This document shows, one piece after another, positions 27,841 through 37,283 of a DNA stretch of 64,000 nucleotides. Below the pieces are notes generated by a model. It saw only the letters and a list, made by a program, of their open reading frames with translations, had not been told where the DNA came from and did not search any database. Source of the DNA: Yoonia rosea (GTDB taxonomy: Bacteria > Pseudomonadota > Alphaproteobacteria > Rhodobacterales > Rhodobacteraceae). Location: positions 2,194,577 through 2,258,576 of the forward strand of contig NZ_FTPR01000001.1 of assembly GCF_900156505.1 (NCBI RefSeq), written 5' to 3'. The position numbers and the translations under genes were made by a program. The stretch's first letter is position 1. Every line of letters begins with the position of its first letter.

Positions 27841-29709
27841 TCAGCCGTTCTCGTGAAAATAATCATACACCGTCTGCGCCAGTTTCGCTGACACCCCGTC
27901 CACCGCTTTCAAATCCGCCAGATTGGCGCGGGCGACGGCCTTGGCTGATCCGAAATGCGCCAGCAAGGCCCGTTTGCGGGTGGCCCCAACGCCGGGCACA
28001 TCGTCCAGCGGCGTGGCCCCAATGGCTTTGGACCGTTTCGCGCGATGGGTTCCGATGGCAAAACGGTGCACCTCGTCCCGCATCCGTTGGATGAAATACA
28101 GCACAGGGTCATTATGGCGGAGCGCCATGACCGGTTTGCCGGTGCGGTGGAATTCCTCTTTGCCCGCATCGCGGTCTTCGCCTTTGGCGACGCCCACCAT
28201 CGGAATATCGCTGACGCCCAGCGCATCCATGATCTCGCGCACAGCACTGACCTGCCCCTGCCCGCCGTCGATCAGCAAAAGATCAGGCCACGTCCCTTGC
28301 GTCCGTTCGGGGTCTTCTTTCAAAAGGCGCTGGAAGCGGCGGGTCAGGACCTCTTTCATCATGCCGAAATCGTCGCCCGGTGTGAGGCTATCGCCCTTGA
28401 TGTTGAATTTGCGGTACTGGTTTTTGTCAAAACCATCCGGCCCCGCCACGACCATCGCCCCCACAGCATGGGCGCCTTGGATGTGCGAGTTGTCATAAAC
28501 CTCGATCCGCTGGGGCACCTTTTCCAGATCAAAGGCCTCGGCCACACCTTTCAGCAGACGGGCCTGCGTGGCGGTTTCGGACATCTTGCGCGCAAGGCTT
28601 TCGCGGGCGTTGCGCAGCGCGTTTTGCACAAGCTCCGCCTTTTCGCCGCGCTGGGGCACCATGATTTCGACCTTGCGTTCTGCTTTCTCGGCCAAGGCGG
28701 CGGCCATCAGATCGTCGTTGTCCAGGCCGTGTGACAGGATCAAAAGGCGGGGCGGTTCGCGGTTGGAATAAAACTGGCCGACAAAGGCCTCCATCACCTC
28801 GGACATATCCTCATCCCCGCTGATGCGCGGATAGTAATCGTGATTGCCCCAGTTCTGGTTCGCACGGATAAAGAACACCTGCACGCAAGCCTGCCCCCCG
28901 TCCGTATGAAGCGCGATCACATCAGCCTCCGCGGTGTTCTGCGGATTGATCCCTTGGGCAGATTGCACTTGGGTCAGCGCCTTGATCCGGTCACGCAGCG
29001 CAGCAGCGCGTTCAAACTCCATCGCCTCGGACGCGTCTTGCATCTGTTTGGCAAGCGTTTCCTGAATACCTTTGGTGCGGCCTTGCAGAAATTTCTCGGC
29101 ATCGCGGACCGAACCGGCGTAATCTTCTTCGGAAATCAGGCCACAACACGGACCAGAGCAGCGTTTGATCTGATATTGCAAGCAAGGCCGTGTGCGCGTT
29201 TCAAAGTCACTGTCCGAGCAATTGCGCAGCAAAAAGACCCGTTGCAGTTGATTGAGCGTGCGGTTGACGGCACCCGCGCCTGCGAATGGGCCATAGTAAT
29301 TGCCCTTCTGCTTTTTCGCACCGCGATGCTTTTTGATCATCGGGAATGCGTGGTCTTTCGTGACCAGAATGTTGGGAAAGGATTTGTCGTCGCGCAGCAG
29401 GACGTTATAGCGCGGTTTCAACTGCTTGATCAGGTTCTGCTCAAGCAACAAGGCTTCGGTTTCTGTCCGCGTCGTCAGGAACATCATCGTCGCCGTTTCG
29501 CGGATCATCCGCGTGATGCGGGGCGAATGATTGCCAGGGCGGGAATAATTCGACACCCGTGCCTTCAGGTTCCGCGCCTTGCCGACATAGAGCACGCGGC
29601 TATCCGCATCGAGCATCCGGTACACACCGGGCGAATTATCCAGCGTGCGCAGATAGCCGTGGATCACGTCATATCCGGTGGGGGTTGGCTTGTTTGGCTG
29701 CTCAGTCAT
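27841..29709 (-). CDS. uvrC: Excinuclease ABC subunit C, UvrC
   Basis: 622 residues. It makes the dual incisions of nucleotide excision repair with UvrB. Domains in order: GIY-YIG nuclease ([21 protein letters not shown], about 28-48), a Cys-rich linker ([15 protein letters not shown]), a UVR UvrB-binding motif (near [15 protein letters not shown]), the RNase H-like second nuclease ([25 protein letters not shown]) and C-terminal helix-hairpin-helix motifs ([15 protein letters not shown]). Complete and probably functional. Its 3' end is the template-like partner of the remnant at 26331. In relatives it usually lies directly upstream of pgsA. Confidence 0.97.
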   Translation of the reverse strand: MTEQPNKPTPTGYDVIHGYLRTLDNSPGVYRMLDADSRVLYVGKARNLKARVSNYSRPGNHSPRITRMIRETATMMFLTTRTETEALLLEQNLIKQLKPRYNVLLRDDKSFPNILVTKDHAFPMIKKHRGAKKQKGNYYGPFAGAGAVNRTLNQLQRVFLLRNCSDSDFETRTRPCLQYQIKRCSGPCCGLISEEDYAGSVRDAEKFLQGRTKGIQETLAKQMQDASEAMEFERAAALRDRIKALTQVQSAQGINPQNTAEADVIALHTDGGQACVQVFFIRANQNWGNHDYYPRISGDEDMSEVMEAFVGQFYSNREPPRLLILSHGLDNDDLMAAALAEKAERKVEIMVPQRGEKAELVQNALRNARESLARKMSETATQARLLKGVAEAFDLEKVPQRIEVYDNSHIQGAHAVGAMVVAGPDGFDKNQYRKFNIKGDSLTPGDDFGMMKEVLTRRFQRLLKEDPERTQGTWPDLLLIDGGQGQVSAVREIMDALGVSDIPMVGVAKGEDRDAGKEEFHRTGKPVMALRHNDPVLYFIQRMRDEVHRFAIGTHRAKRSKAIGATPLDDVPGVGATRKRALLAHFGSAKAVARANLADLKAVDGVSAKLAQTVYDYFHENG

Positions 29710-29993
29710 CTGTCTGGTCTATGATTCTGGTTTGTCTGCAATGGTAACGCGCCAAGGACAAGAGAAAAGGCATCCACTGTTTCTGTGGATAACTCCGTGG
29801 GTTATTCTCGGGCAGGTGGAAATTTCCGTTGTATTTAGCAGGGTTCAACGATTTGCGTAAAAAATAGGCATTTTACCAAACCATTGATAAGTATAGCAAT
29901 TTTTATTGAAACTTCATTAACACCTTGAAAAATAGGCGGTTTATGAAGCTTTTGTGAAGATACGGGCGCGCAGTGCACAACTTGCCGGAGGTG
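29710..29993. other. AT-rich intergenic region upstream of uvrC
   Basis: 284 bases, clearly more AT-rich than the rest (especially 29820-29945). On the minus strand TATACT (29895-29890) could be a -10 box for uvrC. One exact DnaA-box sequence, TTATCCACA, lies on the minus strand at 29784-29792. The 9-mer AAAATAGGC followed by N2-TTT occurs at 29861 and 29929. No gene seen. Confidence 0.5.
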
Positions 29994-30770
29994 TTACTCC
30001 AAACCCAACACGTCAGGCGTTTCCCACGCGAGGTGCTGGCCACCGTCCACAGCCAGCATCTGCCCCGTAACGGCAGGCGCGTCGAGGAAATATCCAAGGG
30101 CGGCGGTGATGTCAGCAGGGTTTGCGCCCCGCTTCAGGATCGTCGCCGCGCGCTGCTTGGAGAAGTGCTCTTTGCTTTGCCGGTGACCCTGCAAAGTGGG
30201 GCCCGGGCCGATCCCGTTGACCCGCACGCGGGGGGCCAATGCCTGCGCCGTCGTACGCGTCATCGCCCAAAGGCCCATCTTGGCGATGGTGTAACTCATG
30301 AACTCGGGCGTGAGTTTATGGATGCGCTGATCGAGCATGTTGACCACAAGGCCCTGGGCAATCGGTTCGCCCTCTGCGTCGGGCTTGGGTTCAGGCACTT
30401 GCGTCGCGAAATGCTGTGTCAGCACGAAGGGTGCACGCAGGTTGGATTCAATATGCCGGTCCCAGCTTTCACGGGTGGCGGAGGTGACGCTGTCATGCTC
30501 AAAAATCGAGGCATTGTTTACAAGGCACGTCAGCGGACCACCCAAGGCCTCTGTCGCGCGACCGACCAACGCCTGCGTTGCATCTTCGTCCAAAAGGTCC
30601 GCCTGTAGTGCAACGCCCTGACGCCCCAGCGCTGCGAGCTGGGCCACGGTTTCGCGCGCACCCGCCTCTGATCCGGCGTAGTGCACGGCCACATCATAGC
30701 CGCGCTGCCCCAGATAAAGCGCCATCGCTTGACCTAGCCGCGCACCTGCGCCCGTGACCAGCGCCCTCAT
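29994..30770 (-). CDS. SDR-family oxidoreductase, FolM/pteridine-reductase-like
   Basis: 258 residues. SDR motifs: VTGAGARLGQAMALYLG (cofactor), CLVNNASIFE, and SYTIAKMGLW (Tyr-x-x-x-Lys). The TGAGARLG loop, the lack of a clear catalytic Ser in the usual place and the segment APRVRVNGIGPG resemble FolM/PTR1 dihydromonapterin or pteridine reductases, but the substrate is not certain. ATG 30770 overlaps the stop of the small membrane protein gene by four bases. The frame extends upstream but through two other genes. Confidence 0.85.
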   Translation of the reverse strand: MRALVTGAGARLGQAMALYLGQRGYDVAVHYAGSEAGARETVAQLAALGRQGVALQADLLDEDATQALVGRATEALGGPLTCLVNNASIFEHDSVTSATRESWDRHIESNLRAPFVLTQHFATQVPEPKPDAEGEPIAQGLVVNMLDQRIHKLTPEFMSYTIAKMGLWAMTRTTAQALAPRVRVNGIGPGPTLQGHRQSKEHFSKQRAATILKRGANPADITAALGYFLDAPAVTGQMLAVDGGQHLAWETPDVLGLE

Positions 30771-30934
30771 TTCAGCTGCTTTTCGCACTGACACGGCCCT
30801 TTGCCGATCCGGTACCGCAGGCATTTCGGGCATTTGGCTTGCGCTAGACGCGCCTGCCCCGGAAACCGCCATTTGCCGAACATCGCCAATACCAGCATGA
30901 AGGCCAGAAAGAAAAAGATCGCTTTCAGGATCAA
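30767..30934 (-). CDS. Small membrane protein with CxxC...CxC motif, 55 aa
   Basis: The minus-strand frame begins with TTG at 30934, which overlaps the stop of the S49 peptidase gene, and ends with a TGA overlapping the SDR start (ATGA). Residues 1-20 form one hydrophobic helix (ILKAIFFFLAFMLVLAMFGK). The tail has AKCPKCLRYRIGKGPCQCEK, four Cys in CxxC and CxC pairs, as in small zinc ribbons. The four-base overlaps on both sides make it a real operon member. I do not know its function; I recall similar short genes after S49 peptidases in Rhodobacteraceae. Confidence 0.72.
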   Translation of the reverse strand: MILKAIFFFLAFMLVLAMFGKWRFPGQARLAQAKCPKCLRYRIGKGPCQCEKQLK

Positions 30935-31725
30935 AGGCCAAACCTCGCGAATGCAGCGCGCTCTTCAATGCCGGCGACTGCATCATCCACAATCCGCGCG
31001 CCAAAGCGGGCAAAAAGCGGTTTTTTCTGATCGTAGCGCTTAAAGGTGACCTTGTCTCCAAAACGTTCCTTCATGACAGGAACCAGATGGCCGATCCCAT
31101 CAACCAGCCCCTCGTCGACACCTTTCTGGCCAATGTAGACTTCACCGGTGAACAGATCAGGATTGTCCGATAGCTTGGTTCCCCGCCGCGATTTCACATA
31201 GTCGATAAATGTCGCGTGCAGGTCTTCCAGCCAACCTTTCAGCTTTTTCACATCCGCGGGTTTTTCGGGCTTGAACGGGTCCATCATGGATTTGGATTTG
31301 CCGGCCGTATAAACACGGCGTTCAATGCCAATTTTCCCGATTGCGTCGGTTGCACCGAAGCCCGCGCTGATCACGCCAATCGACCCGGTGATTGAGCACG
31401 GATCGACAAAAATCTCGTCCGCAGCACAAGCGAGCCAGTAGCCACCAGAGGCGGCCACATCTTCGACAAATGCAAAGACGGGGATTTTCTTTTCGTCTGC
31501 CAAGCGCCGGATGCGTGATGCAATCAGGGAAGACTGCACAGGTGATCCGCCCGGGCAGTTGATTTCCAATGCGACGGCCGCAGGCTTGCCTTTGCCAAAG
31601 GCCTTTTCGATGACAGGGGCGAGGCCGGGGTTATCAAGCCCCCGACCCGAATTGACGATCGCGCCCTGAAGCCGGATGACAGCGACGTAGGGCTCGGACT
31701 TCATGAATGGAATAAAACGTTTCAT
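30931..31725 (-). CDS. S49-family signal peptide peptidase-like serine protease (short form)
   Basis: 264 residues, single-domain (SohB-like) and not the 600-residue tandem SppA. The nucleophile Ser is in VAASGGYWLACAADEI and the general-base Lys in TAGKSKSMMDPF. A short hydrophobic segment near the N-terminus (YVAVIRLQGAIV) is the first strand and not a clear membrane anchor. It would cleave residual signal peptides or membrane protein fragments. It overlaps the following small membrane protein gene. Confidence 0.92.
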   Translation of the reverse strand: MKRFIPFMKSEPYVAVIRLQGAIVNSGRGLDNPGLAPVIEKAFGKGKPAAVALEINCPGGSPVQSSLIASRIRRLADEKKIPVFAFVEDVAASGGYWLACAADEIFVDPCSITGSIGVISAGFGATDAIGKIGIERRVYTAGKSKSMMDPFKPEKPADVKKLKGWLEDLHATFIDYVKSRRGTKLSDNPDLFTGEVYIGQKGVDEGLVDGIGHLVPVMKERFGDKVTFKRYDQKKPLFARFGARIVDDAVAGIEERAAFARFGL

Positions 31726-31763
31726 GGTAACTTACTTAGCCCTTCCCAAGCAGGGCGCAAGGG

Positions 31764-32525
31764 TTACTGTCTGATCCGCCATCCTGTGCGGAAAATCCAC
31801 CAGATGACCGCCAGACAGATCGCGGTGAAAAGCGCGATCGCAAAGAGCGACGCGCCAATGCCGACATCCGCCTGCCCAAAGAAAGACCAGCGAAAACCGC
31901 TGATCAGATAGACCACGGGGTTAAAAAGCGTGATAGTTTGCCATACAGGCGGCAGCATGGTGATCGAATAAAAAGATCCGCCCAAGAAAACGAGCGGGGT
32001 GATCACCAACAGCGGGATCAGTTGCAGTTGCTCGAAATTGCCCGCCCAGATGCCGATGATGAACCCCAACAGGGCAAAACTGACGCAGGTCAGCACAAGA
32101 AAGGCTATCATCGCCAAGGGGTGCGCAATCTGGATATCGACGAAGAAGAACGACGTTACAAGGATCACAATACCAATGAACAGCGCCTTGGTCGCGGCGG
32201 CCCCCACATAGCCTGCCACCACCTCAAGAAAGCTGATGGGCGCGGACAGAAGCTCATAGATTGTCCCGATGAATTTCGGGAAATAGATGCCGAAACTGGC
32301 GTTGGTGGTCGCTTGGGTCATGACCGACAACATGATGAGACCGGGCACGATGAATGCGCCATAGCTCACGCCCTCAACCTCATCAATGCGGCTGCCGATG
32401 GCAGCGCCGAAGACAACGAAATAGAGTGCGGTGGACAGCACGGGCGAAATAAAGCTCTGCGTGATCGTCCGGAAGAACCGGCGCATCTCAAAGACGTAGA
32501 TTGTCCAAATTGCGTTCAGGCTCAT
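31764..32525 (-). CDS. ABC-2 type transporter permease
   Basis: 253 residues with six hydrophobic segments. The sequence is of the ABC-2 (DrrB/NodJ/YadH-like) family: [21 protein letters not shown] at the N-terminus, [14 protein letters not shown], and a late [18 protein letters not shown]. It forms the membrane channel of an exporter with the ATPase encoded just upstream (four-base overlap). YadH-type partners are the closest style; the exported substrate is unknown. Confidence 0.92.
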   Translation of the reverse strand: MSLNAIWTIYVFEMRRFFRTITQSFISPVLSTALYFVVFGAAIGSRIDEVEGVSYGAFIVPGLIMLSVMTQATTNASFGIYFPKFIGTIYELLSAPISFLEVVAGYVGAAATKALFIGIVILVTSFFFVDIQIAHPLAMIAFLVLTCVSFALLGFIIGIWAGNFEQLQLIPLLVITPLVFLGGSFYSITMLPPVWQTITLFNPVVYLISGFRWSFFGQADVGIGASLFAIALFTAICLAVIWWIFRTGWRIRQ

Positions 32526-33448
32526 GTGGTTTCCTTTACAAGGCCGACGAAGATATCTTCGAGGCTGCTTTGTTGCGTTTGCAGGTCTTTCATCTGCAAA
32601 CCGGCCTTTTGCAGGTCGGCCAGAAGGGTGGTGATGCCCGTCCGCTCGCCTTTGGTGTCGTAGTGGTAAAGCAACGAGAACCCGTCGTCGGCGCGGGTCA
32701 GCTCATAGTCAGCCAGCGCATCCGGGATCGTCTCGACTGCTGCGGACAATTCGATTTTCAACTGCTTGCGGCCCATCTGTGACATCAAATCGGCCTTGTT
32801 CTGTACCAGCAGGATTTCACCCTTGTTGATCACGCCGACACGGTCAGCAATTGCCTCAGCCTCTTCGATGTAATGAGTAGTGAGGATGATCGTAACACCC
32901 GAAGCTTTGAGTTTAGCGACAACCTCCCACATGTCTTTGCGCAGTTCGACATCGACGCCGGCTGTGGGTTCATCCAGAAACAACACACGGGGTTCGTGGC
33001 TAAGTGCCTTGGCGATCAGCACACGACGCTTCATGCCACCCGAGAGCGTCATGACCTTGTTGTCCTTTTTGTCGTAAAGCGACAGCTGCTTGAGGATATC
33101 CTCAAGGTAGGCATCGTTGCGGGGCTTCCCGAAAAGGCCACGCGAAAAGCGCACGGTGTTCATCACCGTTTCAAAGGGCTCAAGGTTAATCTCCTGCGGG
33201 ACCAGGCCGATGAGGGCGCGCGCGCCACGGAACGCTTTTTGCGTATCGTGCCCGCCTACAGTGACGGTGCCCGAAGTTGGCACAGTAATTCCGCAGATCG
33301 TGGAAATCAGCGTCGTTTTGCCTGCGCCATTGGGACCGAGCAAAGCGAGAATTTCGCCCTCTTCGATGTCGAGGTTCACGGATTTAAGGGCCTCAAAACC
33401 CCCGGCATAAGCTTTGCGCAGGTTTTGGACGGAGACGATTGCGGACAT
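32522..33448 (-). CDS. ABC-2 exporter ATP-binding protein
   Basis: 308 residues starting [20 protein letters not shown]. Walker A is [14 protein letters not shown], the signature is [15 protein letters not shown], and Walker B is [13 protein letters not shown], followed by the H-loop [11 protein letters not shown]. The C-terminal 80 residues are the usual YadG/DrrA-type accessory domain. ATG 33448 is chosen because the longer frame only adds a non-conserved tail. It forms an operon with the permease gene. Confidence 0.94.
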   Translation of the reverse strand: MSAIVSVQNLRKAYAGGFEALKSVNLDIEEGEILALLGPNGAGKTTLISTICGITVPTSGTVTVGGHDTQKAFRGARALIGLVPQEINLEPFETVMNTVRFSRGLFGKPRNDAYLEDILKQLSLYDKKDNKVMTLSGGMKRRVLIAKALSHEPRVLFLDEPTAGVDVELRKDMWEVVAKLKASGVTIILTTHYIEEAEAIADRVGVINKGEILLVQNKADLMSQMGRKQLKIELSAAVETIPDALADYELTRADDGFSLLYHYDTKGERTGITTLLADLQKAGLQMKDLQTQQSSLEDIFVGLVKETT

Positions 33449-33535
33449 ATGAGTGCCTTTGATGATGTCAGCGTTACCTAGTGCCTTCGGCATAAAATGA
33501 AAATGCGCCAAGGGGTGTGCGGGGACGCACAGAGG

Positions 33536-34507
33536 TCACGCCATACGCGTCGCAACATCCAGCATGCGGCAGGAAAAGCCCCATTCGTTGTCGTACCAGC
33601 CAAACACCCGTAGCAGCCCGCCTTGGGTGACGCGGGTTTCAGGTAGCGACACCACAAGGCTTTCGGGGCGGGCGCGCAGATCGGTTGAGACAAGCGGTTT
33701 GTCGGTCCACCCGATAATGCCGGATTGAGCCTGCAAGACGGCATGGACATCTTCGCGCGTGACCTGACTGTCGAGCGTGACCGACAGATCGACGGCAGAC
33801 ACAGAGGCGACCGGAACGCGTACCGCTGCGGCCTCGATCCGCCCTGCGATATCGGGCAGCACCTCGTTCAGAAGCCGCTGGGCAGAGGTTGTGGTCGGCA
33901 CCATTGACAATGCTGCGGCGCGGCTGCGCAGTGCGTCGCCTCGTGGCGCATCAATGCTTGGCTGGCTGCCGGTATAACAATGGATCGTTGTCATCCAACC
34001 CGTTCGCAGGCCCCATGTCGCATCAATAAGCTTTACCAACGGGGCCAGCGCATTGGTCGTGCAAGAGGCGTTAGAAACAATGGGCTGATCCTTCAGCAGG
34101 GCCTCGTTCGCACCTAACACGACCGTCAGATCTGCGGCAGAGGACGGCCCCGAGATCAGCACCCGCCGCGCACCTGCTTGCAGACCACGTTCTGCGACGG
34201 CGCGACTTTCGGCCTTGCCAGTACATTCAAGCAGGATGTCCACCCCAGACAGATCAAGCGTCGAGATGTCGACGGTCTGCGTGATCGGGATCGTCTTTGC
34301 GTCAACAACAAGTGAGCCGTCCGCATAGGTGACATCACCGGCATAAGGACCGAAAACGCTGTCATACGCGAACAGATGCGCGCAAAGTTCCGGATCGGCG
34401 ATGTCATTGATACCGACAACTTCTATATCAGGCCAGGCGCCTGACGCATGCGCCCGAAGCATTGTGCGGCCAATTCTGCCGAACCCGTTGATGAATACAC
34501 GCGCCAT
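33536..34507 (-). CDS. gap: Glyceraldehyde-3-phosphate dehydrogenase, GapA family
   Basis: 323 residues. N-terminal NAD fold INGFGRIGRTMLRA, catalytic Cys in SNASCTTNALAP (near 149), His in IHCYTGSQ, and the C-terminal WYDNEWGFSCRM. It is shorter and more diverged than the main glycolytic enzyme: SGPSSAADLTVVLG, RGDALRSRAAALSMVPTTT. It may be a second, specialised isozyme. It is monocistronic; downstream lies the ABC exporter pair on the same strand, 87 bases away. Confidence 0.93.
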   Translation of the reverse strand: MARVFINGFGRIGRTMLRAHASGAWPDIEVVGINDIADPELCAHLFAYDSVFGPYAGDVTYADGSLVVDAKTIPITQTVDISTLDLSGVDILLECTGKAESRAVAERGLQAGARRVLISGPSSAADLTVVLGANEALLKDQPIVSNASCTTNALAPLVKLIDATWGLRTGWMTTIHCYTGSQPSIDAPRGDALRSRAAALSMVPTTTSAQRLLNEVLPDIAGRIEAAAVRVPVASVSAVDLSVTLDSQVTREDVHAVLQAQSGIIGWTDKPLVSTDLRARPESLVVSLPETRVTQGGLLRVFGWYDNEWGFSCRMLDVATRMA

Positions 34508-34969
34508 CTGACTGTCCTTACTATGTTACCCTTATTGCTGCACCTTTCGCGCGGGCACCACAAGCAAGGCTTGTACATCGACACCTCTGAATCGGCGCAA
34601 GAGAATCGCGTCGATTCCCACCGCATTTCTTGACAGAATCGGCAAAAGACTCGGTTTCAATCGTTGCAGCGCAGCAATGGTACGATGCAAAATTCAGAAA
34701 ACGCGGAAATTCACCTTCAGCGAAACACCCGCGTGAACAGGTTGGTTGGATCAGGCCTAAAGCCGTAGGTTTCCAGTGAAAACAAAGGAAAATAGGCGAT
34801 TTCCCGCCGGTCACTGTTTCTGCAGTCTTACCCAATGACGCAGAGTGAGAAAGATTAAGAACCACTAAACAACAAGTTAGTGTCACTTTTTGGCCTAATT
34901 TGAATGAGACGAAGATCATCGAAGACGAACGACCGTCGTGTGAGTGATGTTTGAAAGCTGGGTAGACAG
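34508..34969. other. Divergent intergenic region between gap and the kinase operon
   Basis: 462 bases without a gene. On the plus strand a perfect -35 hexamer TTGACA lies at 34630-34635, but no good -10 box follows at standard spacing. The motif AAAATAGGC-N2-TTT seen twice near 29.9 kb recurs at 34789. A short hairpin CACTAA/TTAGTG (34863-34882) with five T residues soon after could be a weak leader terminator. The region should hold the promoters of both flanking genes. Confidence 0.45.
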
Positions 34970-37225
34970 ATGGCGAAGCCGCAAATGAAAGAAGATACGA
35001 CTGACAAGGATAGCTTCGTTGATGAGCTTAAGCCGGGCACAAAACTGATGCACGGCCAGTACACAATCGAAAGCTTTCTGAACGCAGGTGGTTTCGGTAT
35101 CACGTATTTGGCCAAGGATAGCCTTGACCGCAAAGTCGTTATCAAAGAGTGCTTCCCCGGCGCGTTCTGCCGTCGCAGCCGCTATGTCGTGCAGGCCCGT
35201 TCGCGCGCCCACCAGAACGAGCTGAAGTCAATTGTCCGCCTGTTTGTTCAAGAGGCCCGCAGCCTCGCGAAGCTGAACCACCCGAATATCGTCGGTGTGC
35301 ATCAGGTCTTCGAAGACAACGAAACCGCATATATGGCGCTGGATTTTGTAACGGGTCGCGATCTTCTTGATACAATCGAAGATCCAAACCACGGCCTGAA
35401 CGCGGCGCAGATTAAATCAATCCTCAAGGAAGTATTGGGCGCGGTTGGCTTTATCCATGACCAAGGCATCCTGCACCGCGACATTTCGCCAGACAACATC
35501 CTGATCAACAAGGATTTCCACCCTGTTTTGATCGACTTTGGTGCGGCCCGCGAGGAAGCAACAAAACAAAGCCGTGTTCTTTCAGCGTTGCGTGTTGTGA
35601 AAGATGGCTACTCACCACAAGAGTTCTACATCGCAGGGTCCGAGCAAAGCCCCAGCAGCGACCTTTATGCCCTGGGTGCCTCTTTCTACCACCTGATCAA
35701 CGGCGATGTACCACCAAATTCACAGGCCCGTTTGGCTGCGATCGCATCCGGCGAACCAGACCCATATGAACCACTTGTGGGCCGTTTCGACGAATATGAG
35801 CCGTCTTTCCTTACTGCGATCGACAGAGCGCTTGCTGTCCTGCCAAAGGATCGCGTCCAGTCTGCGAAAGAGTGGATTGAGATCATGGAAGGCGGACAAA
35901 GCAACGTCACGCCACTGAAAGTTGGCGCAACAGCTGCGGCCGAGCCACAAACGGCCGCGACAAAAGCGCCGGTTGCCGGTGGTGCCGCCAAGAAATCGAA
36001 CATGCCAATTCTACTGGGTTCTGCCGCTGCGGTTGCCCTGCTGGTCGGCGTCGGCGTCATGACGATGACCGGGGGCGAAGACGCACCTATCGCGACACAA
36101 GAGCCTGCCGCAGTTGAAGCACCCGTTGTGGCCGAAGCGCCTGCAGAGCCTGTCTCTACACCAGCGCCTGCGCCCGCCCCCGTAGTGGCCGCAGATCCTG
36201 TCGTGGACGAAGTGCCCGCCTTCCTTGCGCCACGCGCCGAGGACCCTGCACCCACAGTTGAAGAACAATTGGCAGCGTCAATTGCGGCAGAGCAAACCCC
36301 TGCCATCACACAAGAGCCCGTCTCAGAAGAGACAGCGATTGTGCCACCTGCTGTTATTGAGCCTCCTGTCGCGGCCGTTACGCCGGCACCAACAGTACGT
36401 CCTGCTGCACGCCCTGAAAGCGTTGAAATCGCTGCATTGCCTGCGCCAGAACCGCTGCCAGAGCCTGTCGCGACGCCACAGCCTGCTGCTGATCAGCCTG
36501 TATCCGGTGACGTTTTGGCAACGGCAAACCGTCCTGTAGAAGCCTCCGAGATTGCGCCAGTTGCCCTGCCATCGACGCCCGAAAACGTCGAAAGTGTCGG
36601 ATCCGGTCCAACTGTCGAGATTTCGGCCGTAACACCCGGAAATGAACTTGCGCCTGCTTCTGTAAGCGGGTCCTGGACTGTCGAGCTGCCTTTCACCGCC
36701 GCTGGCGAACAGTCTAACATTGTGGCCGAGGCCGGCCTGATCTCTCCTGTCTGGGTTGAACCCGGACTTGTGATCGTGGCCGTGAATGGCATTGGTATCG
36801 ATGCGATCTCAGACATTCCAGAAGCACTGCGCCAGCAAATCGGTGACGGCGACGTCGCACCGACCATTCCGGTCTCATTCAACACGATCAAGCCATCAAC
36901 TGGTGATTTCGTGCAGTATAACTGGGTTGTTCCGGTCGTGCAGAATGTCTCGCTGGCCGATGGAACGGCGTTCGAAACTGCGTTCTCCGGGACGGGCTGG
37001 ACGACAACGGTTGTTGCACTTGACGGCGCCGAGTCCGGCGGTTTGCAAGTGGGCGATGTGATCACATCTTATATTTCGACCGGTGAAACGATTGATCAAC
37101 GCGACTCGATTATGAATATTTTTGAGCGAGAGCTCGCGAACGGAACGGAACAATTCAGTTTCGCTGTGCAGCGCGATGGTGGCCTTTGGGTGGCGTCGCA
37201 TACTGTATCGGACGCGGCGGAGTAA
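34970..37225 (+). CDS. Transmembrane Ser/Thr protein kinase with PDZ-like C-terminal region
   Basis: 751 residues. The N-terminal kinase (about 28-310) has the Gly loop NAGGFGITYLA (38-48), VIKE Lys59, HRDISPDN (169-176) and DFGAAR (189-194), with GYSPQEFY in the activation region: all residues for activity. A single hydrophobic helix near 345-365 follows an Ala-rich linker, then a Pro/Ala/Glu-rich stretch to about 555 and two PDZ-like repeats (LVIVAVNGIGIDAISDIPEA; LQVGDVITSY). The C-terminal half is probably periplasmic and could sense a ligand or peptide. It opens the 10-kb locus and likely phosphorylates the FHA and GTPase proteins. Confidence 0.9.
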   Translation: MAKPQMKEDTTDKDSFVDELKPGTKLMHGQYTIESFLNAGGFGITYLAKDSLDRKVVIKECFPGAFCRRSRYVVQARSRAHQNELKSIVRLFVQEARSLAKLNHPNIVGVHQVFEDNETAYMALDFVTGRDLLDTIEDPNHGLNAAQIKSILKEVLGAVGFIHDQGILHRDISPDNILINKDFHPVLIDFGAAREEATKQSRVLSALRVVKDGYSPQEFYIAGSEQSPSSDLYALGASFYHLINGDVPPNSQARLAAIASGEPDPYEPLVGRFDEYEPSFLTAIDRALAVLPKDRVQSAKEWIEIMEGGQSNVTPLKVGATAAAEPQTAATKAPVAGGAAKKSNMPILLGSAAAVALLVGVGVMTMTGGEDAPIATQEPAAVEAPVVAEAPAEPVSTPAPAPAPVVAADPVVDEVPAFLAPRAEDPAPTVEEQLAASIAAEQTPAITQEPVSEETAIVPPAVIEPPVAAVTPAPTVRPAARPESVEIAALPAPEPLPEPVATPQPAADQPVSGDVLATANRPVEASEIAPVALPSTPENVESVGSGPTVEISAVTPGNELAPASVSGSWTVELPFTAAGEQSNIVAEAGLISPVWVEPGLVIVAVNGIGIDAISDIPEALRQQIGDGDVAPTIPVSFNTIKPSTGDFVQYNWVVPVVQNVSLADGTAFETAFSGTGWTTTVVALDGAESGGLQVGDVITSYISTGETIDQRDSIMNIFERELANGTEQFSFAVQRDGGLWVASHTVSDAAE

Positions 37226-37283
37226 AACATGTCTTTCTGGTCCGCCGGGACCGCAAGACATCAGTAAATTGGAGGGTAGCAAG

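Noticed and set aside
26331..27930. Transposon or integrase-mediated island
   Set aside because: No transposase, integrase, inverted repeats or tRNA target; the repeats are diverged coding sequence, which fits homologous exchange better.
29710..29993. Chromosome replication origin
   Set aside because: Only one exact DnaA box, with no cluster, no dnaA, parAB, hemE or gidA-type genes nearby.
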